NCBI RefSeq assembly: GCF_001279585.1
Contig: NZ_LGEC01000002.1
Location: 323,584-387,583, forward strand
Source of the DNA: Nocardiopsis sp. NRRL B-16309
GTDB lineage: Bacteria; Actinomycetota; Actinomycetes; Streptosporangiales; Streptosporangiaceae
Direction: 5' to 3'
Length of the DNA: 64,000 nucleotides
Shown piece by piece: positions 51,363 to 60,721 of this stretch. The position numbers and the translations under genes are program-made. Each line of letters opens with the position of its first letter. The first letter of the stretch is position 1. The notes under the pieces were generated by a model. That model was not told where the DNA came from and did not search any database. It worked only from the letters and a program-made list of their open reading frames with translations.

Positions 51363-51696
51363 GAAGAGCCCTCTCCAGAACCTGGTTTTCCGATGGACTG
51401 CTGCCGGTGATGGTCGGGTGGATGTACACCAGGTCCTGTTCGGCCAGGTCGCTGATCAGGACCTGGGTGACGCCCAGGGGGATGTTCAACTCGGCCGACA
51501 CCTCGGCGAGTGACCGCGTCTCCCGGCACAGTCTGTAGATGTTGATGGACTCCGGCATGAGGGTGCTCGGTGGTTCCTGGCCCGGCTCAGAGGTCGAGAC
51601 CAGGGTCTGCACCATCAGCGGATGCCGCGATCGCGTCCGGCCACCCGTGAAGGTGAACGGGCGGACGCGGTTGCTCCTTCGCCTGCGGAAGCTCAT
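51337..51696 (-). CDS. Conservon DUF742 protein CvnC
   Basis: The 119-residue DUF742 protein has a basic N-terminus (RRRRSNRVRPFTFTGGRTRS). The winged-helix-like DUF742 core then contains INIYRLCRETRSLAEVSAEL, IPLGVTQVLISDLAEQDLVYI and the C-terminal LERALRGLERL. CvnC bridges the roadblock protein and the GTPase in conservons; its precise role is unsettled. It follows cvnB by 51 bases and overlaps cvnD. Confidence 0.92.
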   Translation of the reverse strand: MSFRRRRSNRVRPFTFTGGRTRSRHPLMVQTLVSTSEPGQEPPSTLMPESINIYRLCRETRSLAEVSAELNIPLGVTQVLISDLAEQDLVYIHPTITGSSPSENQVLERALRGLERLFQ

Positions 51697-51747
51697 TTCA
51701 GTGGCAACCTTCTCATGATCCCTGTGAACCGTTTCGGGTCGCCGTCG

Positions 51748-52173
51748 TCAGTTCTGGATGACTTCCCGCAGCTGCGAGCGCAGTTGCGGTGTCAGCACGT
51801 GGGCGACGTTCTCCACGAGCTTGGTCATCTGGAAGCCGACGAGCTTCAACTCCGTGCCCGGCGCGGTCAGGACGGCCATGCAGGAGCCGTCGCTGATCGC
51901 CATGATGAACAGGTGTCCCTGGTTGAAGCGCACCAGGAGCTGCTCGCAGTCCCCGCGCTGGAACAGGTTCGCTCCACCGACGGCGAGGCTGTGCAGCCCG
52001 CTGGCGATGGCGGCGAGCTGCTCGGCGTGCTCCTCGGGGAAGTCACTGGAGTGGGTCAGCACCAGGCCGTCGGAGGAGACGACCACGGCGTGCTCGACTC
52101 CTCGGACGTCGCGGACGAACCTGTCGATGAGCCACGAGAAGTTCTCAACGCTGTCGTTTGCGGGTTCAGTCAT
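51748..52173 (-). CDS. Conservon roadblock/LC7 protein CvnB
   Basis: The 141-residue roadblock/LC7 protein contains FSWLIDRFVRDVRGVEHAVV, VSSDGLVLTHSSDFPEEHAEQLAAIASGL, RFNQGHLFIMAISDGSCMAVL and VGFQMTKLVENV. In other systems roadblock domains regulate small GTPases, for example as activating proteins of MglA-type GTPases; CvnB is taken to act on CvnD. The gene sits 88 bases behind cvnA. Confidence 0.93.
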   Translation of the reverse strand: MTEPANDSVENFSWLIDRFVRDVRGVEHAVVVSSDGLVLTHSSDFPEEHAEQLAAIASGLHSLAVGGANLFQRGDCEQLLVRFNQGHLFIMAISDGSCMAVLTAPGTELKLVGFQMTKLVENVAHVLTPQLRSQLREVIQN

Positions 52174-52261
52174 CGCGGATAACCTGCCTCGGCCGTGTGT
52201 CGTTTTCGCTGGTGGTCAGTGGTGCGCATAGGCGCCGGCGTCGCGTCGGTCCGGTGGGGGC

Positions 52262-55200
52262 TCACGTGGCGCCGCCCTCCTGGCCGTCGGACTCCTCGCG
52301 TGCCTCGCGCTCGCCGTCGAGGAAGTCGCCGAGGTCGTCTCGGATCTGCTCGGCTCTTGCGTCGCCAGTCAGCTTGGGTGTGTCCGGCGCCTGCGAGGGC
52401 GGAGGGACCGACTTCGGGTGCGGCATCATCCGCAGCGGCGAGCCGTGCGGGGTGGCGCTGCGCCGGGGCAGGCCCGCGGCGGTGACGGAGGGGTCTCCGC
52501 CGTTGGTGGGCTTGGAGGCAGAGCTGCCGTTCACTCCGTTGGTTCCCGTCACGGGAGGGGGCGTGAGGGCCTGGGACCCGGTTCCGACCGAGGGGCCCGG
52601 CGTCGAGGGGACCGCCGAGGTCCGGGGCTTGCCCGGGGTCGGCGGCGTCGCGACGCGCAGCAGCTCCTTGGGGATGATGGTGTAGGCGTTCACCCCGCGG
52701 AACGCGCGGGACTCCAGCCGGGTCTCCAGGCCGTGCTTGCGGCCGATCCGGCTCGCGACGTACAGGCCCATGTGCCGGGGCACGTCGTCGTCGAGCTTCG
52801 GCGAGCCGCTGAGCCGGTCGTTGAGTTCGCCGAGCTGGTGCTCGGGGATGCCCACGCCCTCGTCCTCGACGATCATCATCAACCGGCCGTCGTCCATCTC
52901 CCGGGCGCTGATGACGACCTGGGAGTGCTCGGGCGAGTTGGCCGTCGCGTTGTCCAGCAGCTCGGCCAGGAGGTGGCTGATGTCGTCGGCCGCCATACCG
53001 GTGATGGAGGTCTGCGGCAGCTTCCCGAGGCGGACACGGGGGTAGTCCTTGATCTCGGAGGTCGCGGCGCGGGCCACGTCGAGGAGGGGGACGATCTCGT
53101 CGTGGGCGTCGGACTCGCCCCCGTCGTGGCCGGTCAGCACGAGGAAGTTCTCGCCGTTGCGGCGCATACGGGTGGCGAAGTTGTCGATCTGGAAGAGCTT
53201 GTCGAGGAGGTCGGGGTCCTTGGCGTCGGTCTCCAGCTCCTCGACCATCTCCAGGAGTGCGTCCACCAGCGACAGGTCCCGCATGGCCAGACCGGCGAGG
53301 GCCTCGTTGAGGATCGTCTCCGTCTGCCCGGCGGAACCGGTCGCGGGAGCGGCGGGGACCTCGGGGGCGGAGGCGGCGGGGGCGCTCGCGGCCTCCGGCG
53401 CACGCTCGGCCCTGGGGGCCTCGGGCGCCGGCGCGCTCGGTGCCGCCGCCTCGGGCCGGGGCAGGGCCCTGGGCTGCTCGGCCGGCTCGATGCGCTCGCG
53501 CGCGGACTCCTCGGGACGGTCGTCGCGCTCCGGGCGCTCCGTGCGCTCGGCGCGGTCCTGGACCGGTTCGGCGGTGAGGACCTGCGGCGGCTGGCCGGGG
53601 GTGAGCACGATGACGTGCTGGATCGGCTGGCCGTGCGTCTGGTACGGAACCGGGTAGACCATCGGCTGCCCCGGCATGACGTAGCCGGGCGGCTGGAAGG
53701 GGGCCGGGTAGGCGCTCTGGTAGGTCACGATCGGGTGCGGAGCCGGGTAGGGCACCGGGTACTGCGGCATCGGCTGGGGCGGGGGGGCCGCCTGCTGGTA
53801 GGCGCCGTAGGGGTACGGCGGAGGGTAGCCGTGCGGCTGCTGGCCGTCCTGCCACGGACCGCGCGGGTCCGGGGCGGGCGGGTACTGCTGGGGGCCGTGG
53901 CCGTACCCCGCGGGGGGCTGCGGCAGGCCTGTGGGCTCCTGTGGCACCTGGTACCCCTGTCGTCCTGGTGAGGGGGGAGCGGGCTGCGGCCCCTGGGGGC
54001 CCCGCCATCCCTGCTCGTCATACGTGTGGTGGGGCCCTCCCGGGGCCTGCGGCCCCGCGGGTCCGGCGGGCCCGTGGCCCCACGCGGTGTGGTCCGCCGC
54101 CTGGTGGCTCATGGAAGCGCCGGCGGCGTGCGGTCTGTGTCGTTCGTGCTGCTCCCCCGGTTCGTCCGAGGGCGTGTGGGTGTGGTCGGCCATGGGCGGA
54201 GCTCCCTCCGGGGGCCGGGCCCCGTCCTGTCCGGCCGGGACCCGCGGGGAGCGGGTGCCGTGACGGCCGGAACGGTCGTCGGTGCTGGTCTGGTCGGGCG
54301 CTGGGGGTGAGGTGTCGCCCGATCGGGGGGTCGGGTCGGCCGGGGCTCCCGTGCGGTCGGCCCGTTCGGGACGCGTGCGGGAGCGGATCGGCCGGAGCGG
54401 CGGAACGGTGGGCGGCGGTGTCCCGCCCCGGGACGCCGCCGTGCGCGAGGCGGAACCGGCCTCCGTCCGCTCGGCCGGAGCACCGGGCTTCGCCGGACCG
54501 GAGGCCGCCGTGCCGGTGGCGTTCGGCCCACGGCCGTCGGTCGCCGGAGCCGGACCCGCGGCGGGCTCGGCCGGGGACCGCTCGGCGGACGTGCGCTCCG
54601 AGGAGGCGGTCGGCATTGTGCCCTTCGCCGGTGCCGGGGACCGGTCGTCGGCAGAGTCGGATGCGGCGGGCCTCCGGTCCGCAGGAGCTGCGGAAGGCTG
54701 CGCGCCACTCTTCGCCGGAGCGGAAGCGCCCGGAGCGCTCGCCTTCACAGGAACGGGTTCCACGGGAGCGGAAGCCTGCCCGCCGCTCTTCTCCCGAGCC
54801 GGGGGCCGCTCGGCGGACACGCGCTCGGAGGAGGCGGTCGGCGTAGCGGCCTTCGCCGGTGCCGGGGGCCGGTCGGTGGCAGAGTCGGACACAGCGGGCT
54901 TCCGGTCAGCAGGAGCCGCGGAAGGCTGCGCGCCACTCTTCGCCGGAGCCGCAGACCGGTCGGGCTCGGGAGCCGTGGACGTTCGAGTCGCCGGAGCGGA
55001 AGCGCCCGGAGCGCTCTCCTTCACAGGAACGGGTTCCACGGGAGCGGGCGCCTGGGCGGCGCCCTTCCCCGGAGCAGGGGACCGCTCGGCGGACGTGCGC
55101 TCGGAGGAAGGGGAGGCACTCCGCGCCTCGGCCTTCGCCGGAGCCGCAGACCGGTCGGCGGTGGACCCGGACACGTCGGTCGTGCGCTCGGAGGAAGGGG

Positions 55201-56017
55201 CAGCGGTTCGCTTCCGGGCCTCGGCGGCTCCCGGCACGGCCTTTCGGGGACCGGAAGCGCTCCGCTCCCGGTCATCGGCCTTCGGACCCGTGTCGGCCTC
55301 GGCCTTCACCGGAGCCGGAGACCGGTCGGGCTCGGGAGCAGTGGACGTTGGAGCCGCCGGGGCGGAGGCGTCCGGAGCGCTCGCCTTCGCGGGGACGGAT
55401 TCAGCTGGAGCGGGCGCCTGGGCGGCGCCCTTCCCCGGAGCAGGGGACCGCTCGGCGGCGGGGTCGCCGTCCTGGCCCGCACCCGGCTCGACCGGGGCGG
55501 GGGCCTCCGGAGCACCGCCCTTCGCCGCCTCGGACCCGGCCGGGGTGGCGTCGGGACGCGATGGCTCGGCCCGTCCCGCGGACCGCGCGGCTCCGGGCTC
55601 GGGCGCGCGCACGGGGAGCACGCGCGGCTCGGGCTCGTTGAGGCCGACCCCGCGCCACTGGCCCACCGGGTTGGCCCCGGTGTCGACGTCGTCGACCTTG
55701 AGCGGGCGCGTGTAGGGGTTGGGCACGTTCACCCTGGCCGCCGGGCGGTAGCCGTTCTCGGCCGGGCCGGAGAAGGGGCCGACGGGCGGCGTCGGCGCCG
55801 CGTCCTCGTTCTTCACCGGCGTGGTCTGGTCCCGCTCCGACGCCGGGTCCGGGTTGTGCGGATGCACGGGCTGATGCACGGGATGTCCTCGTTCGGGCTC
55901 CGGGGGTGGGACTTCCTGGGACTTGACGATCCGGGAGATGGCCCTGCGAAACCTGCCTCGACCCATCCCCGGCTGCGCGGGGTCTGGGCTGTCTCGTGGT
56001 GGCGGCTCCTCTGACAC
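52262..56017 (-). CDS. Conservon histidine-kinase-like protein CvnA with very long disordered N-terminus
   Basis: The 1251-residue protein has only its last third recognisable. A helical dimerisation-like region (about 900-975: LVDALLEMVEELETDAKDPD) is followed by a HATPase_c domain (about 985-1110) with the N-box ELLDNATANSPEH, the G1 EDEGVGIPEHQ and MGLYVASRIGRKHG as the G2 box. Ordinary CvnA proteins have an extracellular sensor between two membrane helices; here no hydrophobic segment of membrane length is seen. The first 880 residues are Pro/Ala/Glu/Ser-rich, with repeated blocks (about 190-480) and a Pro/Gln/Tyr/Gly-rich tract (about 650-800). The GTG at 56017 has AAGGAGA seven bases upstream. 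The sensing input is unknown. Confidence 0.88.
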   Translation of the reverse strand: MSEEPPPRDSPDPAQPGMGRGRFRRAISRIVKSQEVPPPEPERGHPVHQPVHPHNPDPASERDQTTPVKNEDAAPTPPVGPFSGPAENGYRPAARVNVPNPYTRPLKVDDVDTGANPVGQWRGVGLNEPEPRVLPVRAPEPGAARSAGRAEPSRPDATPAGSEAAKGGAPEAPAPVEPGAGQDGDPAAERSPAPGKGAAQAPAPAESVPAKASAPDASAPAAPTSTAPEPDRSPAPVKAEADTGPKADDRERSASGPRKAVPGAAEARKRTAAPSSERTTDVSGSTADRSAAPAKAEARSASPSSERTSAERSPAPGKGAAQAPAPVEPVPVKESAPGASAPATRTSTAPEPDRSAAPAKSGAQPSAAPADRKPAVSDSATDRPPAPAKAATPTASSERVSAERPPAREKSGGQASAPVEPVPVKASAPGASAPAKSGAQPSAAPADRRPAASDSADDRSPAPAKGTMPTASSERTSAERSPAEPAAGPAPATDGRGPNATGTAASGPAKPGAPAERTEAGSASRTAASRGGTPPPTVPPLRPIRSRTRPERADRTGAPADPTPRSGDTSPPAPDQTSTDDRSGRHGTRSPRVPAGQDGARPPEGAPPMADHTHTPSDEPGEQHERHRPHAAGASMSHQAADHTAWGHGPAGPAGPQAPGGPHHTYDEQGWRGPQGPQPAPPSPGRQGYQVPQEPTGLPQPPAGYGHGPQQYPPAPDPRGPWQDGQQPHGYPPPYPYGAYQQAAPPPQPMPQYPVPYPAPHPIVTYQSAYPAPFQPPGYVMPGQPMVYPVPYQTHGQPIQHVIVLTPGQPPQVLTAEPVQDRAERTERPERDDRPEESARERIEPAEQPRALPRPEAAAPSAPAPEAPRAERAPEAASAPAASAPEVPAAPATGSAGQTETILNEALAGLAMRDLSLVDALLEMVEELETDAKDPDLLDKLFQIDNFATRMRRNGENFLVLTGHDGGESDAHDEIVPLLDVARAATSEIKDYPRVRLGKLPQTSITGMAADDISHLLAELLDNATANSPEHSQVVISAREMDDGRLMMIVEDEGVGIPEHQLGELNDRLSGSPKLDDDVPRHMGLYVASRIGRKHGLETRLESRAFRGVNAYTIIPKELLRVATPPTPGKPRTSAVPSTPGPSVGTGSQALTPPPVTGTNGVNGSSASKPTNGGDPSVTAAGLPRRSATPHGSPLRMMPHPKSVPPPSQAPDTPKLTGDARAEQIRDDLGDFLDGEREAREESDGQEGGAT
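54580..55450 (-). repeat. Imperfect long repeats inside cvnA
   Basis: Blocks of about 40-50 bases recur with high identity. One example reads GCGGAAGGCTGCGCGCCACT (near 54689 and 54917, 228 bases apart). Another starts TCACAGGAACGGGTTCCACG (near 54745 and 55021, 276 bases apart). They encode the Ala/Pro/Ser/Glu-rich N-terminal region and look like recent expansion by recombination. Confidence 0.75.
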
Positions 56018-56540
56018 GATCTCGTCTCCTTGGAATCAGCCGGGCGGCGCGGCGGTGGCCCCGTGCCTTCGGCCCGATCGAGGAGACAGGGGCGACGGGA
56101 CCGCGCCGGGATCCTGCGCCGACGCAGCATCCCGGGCGCAGGGGGAACGCCTCGACGTTCCCGGTAGGGCACAGGCGCGCGTTCGGATACCCCGGCCGGG
56201 GTGGTCGACACCCATCCGGCGACAAGTATCCACGTCCGGAACAATTCCTGTACTTCCGCCGAGAACCGTCTTTCGGTTCGTCAGACTAACAAAGGCCGTG
56301 GGGCTTGGCAGTCGAATCGGGAAAGCACCGGGAAACACCCCAGCGGGACACGGATGACGTGCGGGAACTCCCGAAAAGTTATTTTGTGGCTTTTGAGTGT
56401 TATGTCTGCCTTGTGGAGAAATGACCGATTCACTCACCGTGGTCAGGATCACATTCACCACTTCCGCAACACTGTCCCCACGCACACCGCGGGGGCGGGG
56501 CCGAACGGCCTCCGCCCCCGTGCCACCGGGCTTCCCGGCC
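56018..56540. other. Intergenic region ahead of the conservon
   Basis: The 523 bases hold the promoter of the leftward conservon and the terminator of the leftward dpp operon. An AT-rich patch lies at 56360-56470. I see no coding frame with support. Confidence 0.5.
56490..56520 (-). terminator. Terminator of the dpp operon
   Basis: The arms CGGGGGCGG..GGCC and GGCC..CCGCCCCCG with one bulged base and the loop GAAC begin 20 bases after the binding-protein stop codon. The tail is not U-rich. Confidence 0.6.
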
Positions 56541-58343
56541 CTACTCGACCGGTTCCAGGTCCCCCTGGATCAGCGACAGCATCACGTGGTTGTCCTGGTA
56601 CTGCTCGTTGTTGGCCGCCGGGTGGTCCGCGGCGAAGTGCTCGACGCGCACGCCCTCGATCGCGGGCGCCAGGTACCGGTAGGTCCAGATCGGGATGCGC
56701 GGGAGCAGTTCGTTGAAGATGATCGCCAACCGCTTCAGCGCCGCGTGCTGCTCCTCCTCGGTCCCGGCCCGCTTGGCCTCCTCGATCAGCTCCGCCACGT
56801 CGACCTCCCCCTGGGAGGGGCTGTCCACGTTCAGGTCGAACGACTGCCCGGGGTTGTCCTCGTCGCCGGAGTTCTCCAGCAGGAAGTTCATCTGGAAGGC
56901 GCCCCAGTAGTCGGGGATCTCCGGGTTCCCCCAGTGCCGCACCGCGACCTCGAAGTCACCCGCGCCCCAGATCCCCCACGGGTTGTCCGAGGGAACGTTG
57001 CGGGCCTCGCACCGGATCCCGAAGGTGTTCCACGCCTCCTCCACCTGCGAGGCGGTGAGCTCGAAGTCGCCCCAGCCGGCGACGCCGATGATCTCGTAGC
57101 TGGCCGCCTCGCCGTCCGGCAGGTGCCAGACCCCGTCGCGCAGGGTCCACCCCGCGTCCTCCAGCAGCTCCGTGGCCCGGGCGGGGTCGTAGCCGTAGTG
57201 CTCGAACTCCGCCAGCTCCTCCTCCGTCATGATCTCCTCCGCCTGGAGGTCGACCAGCCCCGCGTAGTACTCCACCCCGCTGTAGGCCTCGCCGCGGGCG
57301 ACCTGGCCGATCGTCTCGGTGTCCAGCAGGTGCGCCAGCGCCTTGCGCACGCGCACGTCCTCCAGCTCGGGCTTGGCCGCGTAGTTGAACATGAGCCCGC
57401 AGCCGTCGTAGCCCGCGTGCTCGATCCACTTGAACCCCTCCACGCCCTGGAAGGCCTGCTGGTCGGCGGCCGAGGGTGCCTCCGTCGAGTAGTCGACCTC
57501 GCGCTGCTGGACGAGCAGCGCCGACTGCCGGTTGTCGCCCTTGTGCACGACCACCTCGTCGAAGAGCACCTCACCGCCCTGGTAGCCGTTCTCGTTGCGC
57601 ACCAGCGTGATGCGGGCGTCCGACATCTGCTCGGGGTCGAACATGTACGGCCCGCTGCACACGATCTCCTCCGGCGCGAACTCCACGAACTCGGCGATGA
57701 ACTCGCTCTGCTCGTCGTCGCCGTAGCGCACCCCCGACCGCACCAGCTCCAGGGCGCGCTCCCCGAAGTCGGCGTAGGTGGACCTGGCGACGATCCGGTG
57801 CTTGATGATGCTGCGCTCGATGTTGGGGAACGGGGAGTCGAAGCCCAGCCGCACGCTCAGGTCGTCGAGCTTCTCCAGCTCGGTGACCTGCGGGAATCCC
57901 ACCGACCACGGCGCGACCTCCATGATCGCGATCGCGTAGCTCTGGATCATGTCGTCGGCGGTGAGGTCGCTGCCGTCGCTCCACCCCAGCCCGGGGCGCA
58001 GGGTCACGACCAGGTCGTCCCCGTCCCACTCGGAGCCTTCGAGCAGCATGTAGTCCCAGGTGTGCTCGCGCCAGTTGTAGAACCCGCCGGTCATCAGGAA
58101 CAGGTCCTTGTAGACCGAGTTCAGCAGCAGGGCGCCGTCCTCGACGGCCACGTTGCGGGTGTTGGAGTCCAGGTCGAAGTCGAAGACGCCGGTGAACCGC
58201 CGGGCGCCGCCGGCACCCGCGTCGCCGCCCGCGCACCCGCTCAGCGCACCGGCGGCCGCCGTGGCGGCGGCACCGGCGCCCACGGCGCGCAGGACGTTGC
58301 GCCGGCTCATCTCCAGGACGTGCTCGGGGGGTGTGGAGGTCAT
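56541..58343 (-). CDS. Peptide-type ABC transporter substrate-binding lipoprotein (SBP_bac_5)
   Basis: The 600-residue protein begins with a Tat-like signal (SRRNVLRAVGAGAAATAAAG) followed by a lipobox (LSGC, Cys about 37), so it should be exported folded and anchored to the outer membrane face. SBP_bac_5 features include FTGVFDFDLDSNTRNVAVED, LRPGLGWSDGSDLTADDMIQSY and VRKALAHLLDTETIGQVARG. The ligand is an oligopeptide, a sugar oligomer or another solute; the domain does not decide. It is the last gene of the operon, overlapping the preceding small membrane protein gene by four bases. Confidence 0.9.
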   Translation of the reverse strand: MTSTPPEHVLEMSRRNVLRAVGAGAAATAAAGALSGCAGGDAGAGGARRFTGVFDFDLDSNTRNVAVEDGALLLNSVYKDLFLMTGGFYNWREHTWDYMLLEGSEWDGDDLVVTLRPGLGWSDGSDLTADDMIQSYAIAIMEVAPWSVGFPQVTELEKLDDLSVRLGFDSPFPNIERSIIKHRIVARSTYADFGERALELVRSGVRYGDDEQSEFIAEFVEFAPEEIVCSGPYMFDPEQMSDARITLVRNENGYQGGEVLFDEVVVHKGDNRQSALLVQQREVDYSTEAPSAADQQAFQGVEGFKWIEHAGYDGCGLMFNYAAKPELEDVRVRKALAHLLDTETIGQVARGEAYSGVEYYAGLVDLQAEEIMTEEELAEFEHYGYDPARATELLEDAGWTLRDGVWHLPDGEAASYEIIGVAGWGDFELTASQVEEAWNTFGIRCEARNVPSDNPWGIWGAGDFEVAVRHWGNPEIPDYWGAFQMNFLLENSGDEDNPGQSFDLNVDSPSQGEVDVAELIEEAKRAGTEEEQHAALKRLAIIFNELLPRIPIWTYRYLAPAIEGVRVEHFAADHPAANNEQYQDNHVMLSLIQGDLEPVE

Positions 58344-58528
58344 GGGTGACGCTTCCTTTCCAGGAGGACGGCGAGCAGTCCGAGGACGACGTTCAGCAGG
58401 CCGAGACCGACCGTGACGACGCTGATGACGAACTCGGCCGTGCCCGGGGGGTTGAGAAGTGCCGACAGGGCGCCGGCCAGCACCAGGAAGGCGCCGACCA
58501 GGAGGCCGAAGCGGCCGATGAGCAGCAC
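58340..58528 (-). CDS. Small two-helix membrane protein in the dpp operon (62 aa)
   Basis: The 62-residue product has two hydrophobic helices (IGRFGLLVGAFLVLAGALSALL and FVISVVTVGLGLLNVVLGLLAVL), split by NPPGTAE, and a basic C-terminal end (ERKRHP). I recognise no family. It is coupled to both neighbours: four bases lie between the dppF stop region and its GTG, and its stop overlaps the start of the binding protein gene. A role as an accessory subunit of the importer is an inference from that coupling. Confidence 0.75.
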   Translation of the reverse strand: MLLIGRFGLLVGAFLVLAGALSALLNPPGTAEFVISVVTVGLGLLNVVLGLLAVLLERKRHP

Positions 58529-58532
58529 GGGG

Positions 58533-59639
58533 TCACCCGCCGTTGACGACGTGGCAGGCGAGCAGGCGGTCCGGGCCGGGGGCCAGCGCGGGCCGGGCGG
58601 TGTCGCAGCGGCCCGGCTCGAACAGCGGGCAGCGCGGGTGGAACTCGCAGCCCGGCGGCAGGTCCGTCAGGTCGGGGATGTCGGCGCCGCGCAGCCGCAC
58701 CCGCTCCTTGGTGCGGGCCAGGTCGGGGTCGGGCTCGCAGACCGCGGAGACCAGGGCCCGGGTGTAGGGGTGGCGGGGGTCGTTGACCACCCGGCGGGTG
58801 GGCCCCTGCTCCACGATCCGGCCCAGGTACATGACCGCGATCTCGCCGTCCCAGGCGAAGTACTTGGCCACGGCCAGGTCGTGGGTGATGAACAGGAACC
58901 CGACGCCGAGGTCGTCGCGCAGCCGCCCCAGGGTGTTGAGCAGGCTGACCCGGATGGAGACGTCCAGCATCGAGGTGGACTCGTCGGCGATGATCACCTC
59001 CGGGTCCATCGCCAGGGCCCGGGCGACCGCGACCCGCTGGCGCTGTCCGCCCGACATCTGGTGGGGGTACTTGTCCAGGTAGTCCTCGGCGGGAGTGAGT
59101 TCGACCCGGCGCAGCAGGTCGGCGGTGGCCGCGCGGGCCTCGCGGCGGTCCCTGACCATCCGGTGGCGCCGTAGTCCGGCGGAGACCGTGGAGTAGACGG
59201 TGCGCACCGGGTTCAAAGAGGCGTAGGGGTCCTGGTGGATGTACTGGACGGACCGGCGGAAGACCGCGCGCTCGGCCCGGTCCATGGCCGCGACGTCACG
59301 GCCGCGGAAGCGGACGGTGCCGGAGGTGGGCCGGGCCAGTGCCGCGGCCATCCGTGCCGTGGTGGTCTTGCCGCAGCCGGACTCCCCCACCAGGCACAGC
59401 ACCCGGCCGGGGCGCACCCGCAGGTCGACCCCGGCCACGGCGGGGACGTCGCCGCGCGGGGTGGAGAAGACCTGGCGCACGCCGTGCAGGCCCAGGACCG
59501 GGGTCTCGTTCCCGGGGGTCTTCCCCGCCCCGGCGGTCGGCTCCGCCCCAGAGGTCAGTCCCGCCCCAGCGGTCGGCCCCGCCCCGGCGGCTTCCTCTCC
59601 CATGGCGGACGGATCGTGCTGCACGGTCGGGTCGGTCAT
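58533..59639 (-). CDS. ABC transporter ATPase, DppF/OppF-like
   Basis: The 368-residue ATPase has a long Gly/Ala/Thr-rich repetitive N-terminus (about 50 residues with AGAGPTAGAGLTSGAEPTAG-like repeats). The ABC domain follows: Walker A GESGCGKTT (about 94), signature MSGGQRQRV, Walker B VIIADESTSMLD, and the switch His in FITHDLA. The oligopeptide C-terminal Cys-rich motif reads PGCEFHPRCPLFEPGRC. It supplies energy for the importer with DppD. The start overlaps dppD by four bases (ATGA). Confidence 0.92.
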   Translation of the reverse strand: MTDPTVQHDPSAMGEEAAGAGPTAGAGLTSGAEPTAGAGKTPGNETPVLGLHGVRQVFSTPRGDVPAVAGVDLRVRPGRVLCLVGESGCGKTTTARMAAALARPTSGTVRFRGRDVAAMDRAERAVFRRSVQYIHQDPYASLNPVRTVYSTVSAGLRRHRMVRDRREARAATADLLRRVELTPAEDYLDKYPHQMSGGQRQRVAVARALAMDPEVIIADESTSMLDVSIRVSLLNTLGRLRDDLGVGFLFITHDLAVAKYFAWDGEIAVMYLGRIVEQGPTRRVVNDPRHPYTRALVSAVCEPDPDLARTKERVRLRGADIPDLTDLPPGCEFHPRCPLFEPGRCDTARPALAPGPDRLLACHVVNGG

Positions 59640-60721
59640 CGGGTGGCCCCCTCGGTGAAGAGTGCGGCGTCGTCGGCGCGCAGGCACGCGGCGGCGTGGC
59701 TCAGCCCCTCGGGGCGGGCCCTGAGGACGTCGAGCTCGGGACGGGTCCGCGAGCAGCGGGGCTGGGCGTGGGCGCAGCGCGGCGCGAAGGAACAGCCGGC
59801 GGGCAGCGCCCCCAGGCTCGGCGGCCCGCCCGGCAGGGACTCCGGAACGGTCAGGTCGCCCGCGACCGGCGGCACGGAGTTGATCAGCGCCCGGGTGTAG
59901 GGGTGGCGCGATCGGTGGAAGATGTCGCGCGTGGTGCCGGTCTCGATCAGCCGGCCGGCGTACATCGTGCCGACGCGGTCGGCGAGCTCGGCGGCCAGGC
60001 CCAGGTCGTGGGTGATGAAGAGCATCGCGAACCGCAGCTCCTCGCGGAGCTCGGTCAGGCGCTCCACGATGGCGCGCTGGGTGAGGATGTCCAGCGCGGT
60101 CGTCGGCTCGTCGAGGATGAGCAGCTGCGGCCGCAGGGCCAGCGCGAGGGCGATCAGGGCGCGCTGGCGCATGCCGCCCGAAAGCTCGTGCGGATGGGCG
60201 GCCAGGACCCGTGCGGGGTCGAGCCGGACCAGTTCCAGGAGTTCGGCGGAGCGTTCGAGCAGTGCGGCGCGGGGGCGGCGGGCGCCGCGCCCCTCGTGGG
60301 CGCGGAAGGTGTCCAGGAAGTGGTCCCGCACGGTCAGCACCGGGTTGAACGCGTTCATCGCGCCCTGGAAGACCATGGCCGCCTCGTTCCAGCGGAAGCG
60401 GCGCAGCTCCTCCTTGGCCAGGGCGCGCACGTCGACCCTGCGGCCGTCCTTGCGCCGGAAGAGGACCTGCCCGGCGGAGACGACCCCGGTGCGCGGCAGG
60501 AGTCGCAGCAGGCCGAGGCCGAGCGTGGTCTTGCCGCAGCCGGACTCGCCCACCAGGGCCATGGACTGGCCGGGATGGAGGTCGAAGCCGACACCGCGCA
60601 CGGCCGTGACCCGGCTTCTGCGTCCGGTCCGGTAGGCGATGTCGACGCCGCGCACGGACAGCAGGGGGCCGTCGTCGGCGGGGCCCGGGGGCGGGGCGGG
60701 GCGGTCGTGCACGAGGCTCAC
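59636..60721 (-). CDS. ABC transporter ATPase, DppD/OppD-like
   Basis: The 361-residue ATPase has Walker A GESGCGKTT (about 57), the Q-loop MVFQGAMNAFNPVL, signature LSGGMRQRALIALAL, Walker B LLILDEPTTALD, the switch His in LFITHDLG and the C-terminal oligopeptide domain PAGCSFAPRCAHAQPRC. It pairs with the DppF-like ATPase. The GTG start at 60721 overlaps the dppC stop (GTGA). Confidence 0.93.
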   Translation of the reverse strand: MSLVHDRPAPPPGPADDGPLLSVRGVDIAYRTGRRSRVTAVRGVGFDLHPGQSMALVGESGCGKTTLGLGLLRLLPRTGVVSAGQVLFRRKDGRRVDVRALAKEELRRFRWNEAAMVFQGAMNAFNPVLTVRDHFLDTFRAHEGRGARRPRAALLERSAELLELVRLDPARVLAAHPHELSGGMRQRALIALALALRPQLLILDEPTTALDILTQRAIVERLTELREELRFAMLFITHDLGLAAELADRVGTMYAGRLIETGTTRDIFHRSRHPYTRALINSVPPVAGDLTVPESLPGGPPSLGALPAGCSFAPRCAHAQPRCSRTRPELDVLRARPEGLSHAAACLRADDAALFTEGATR

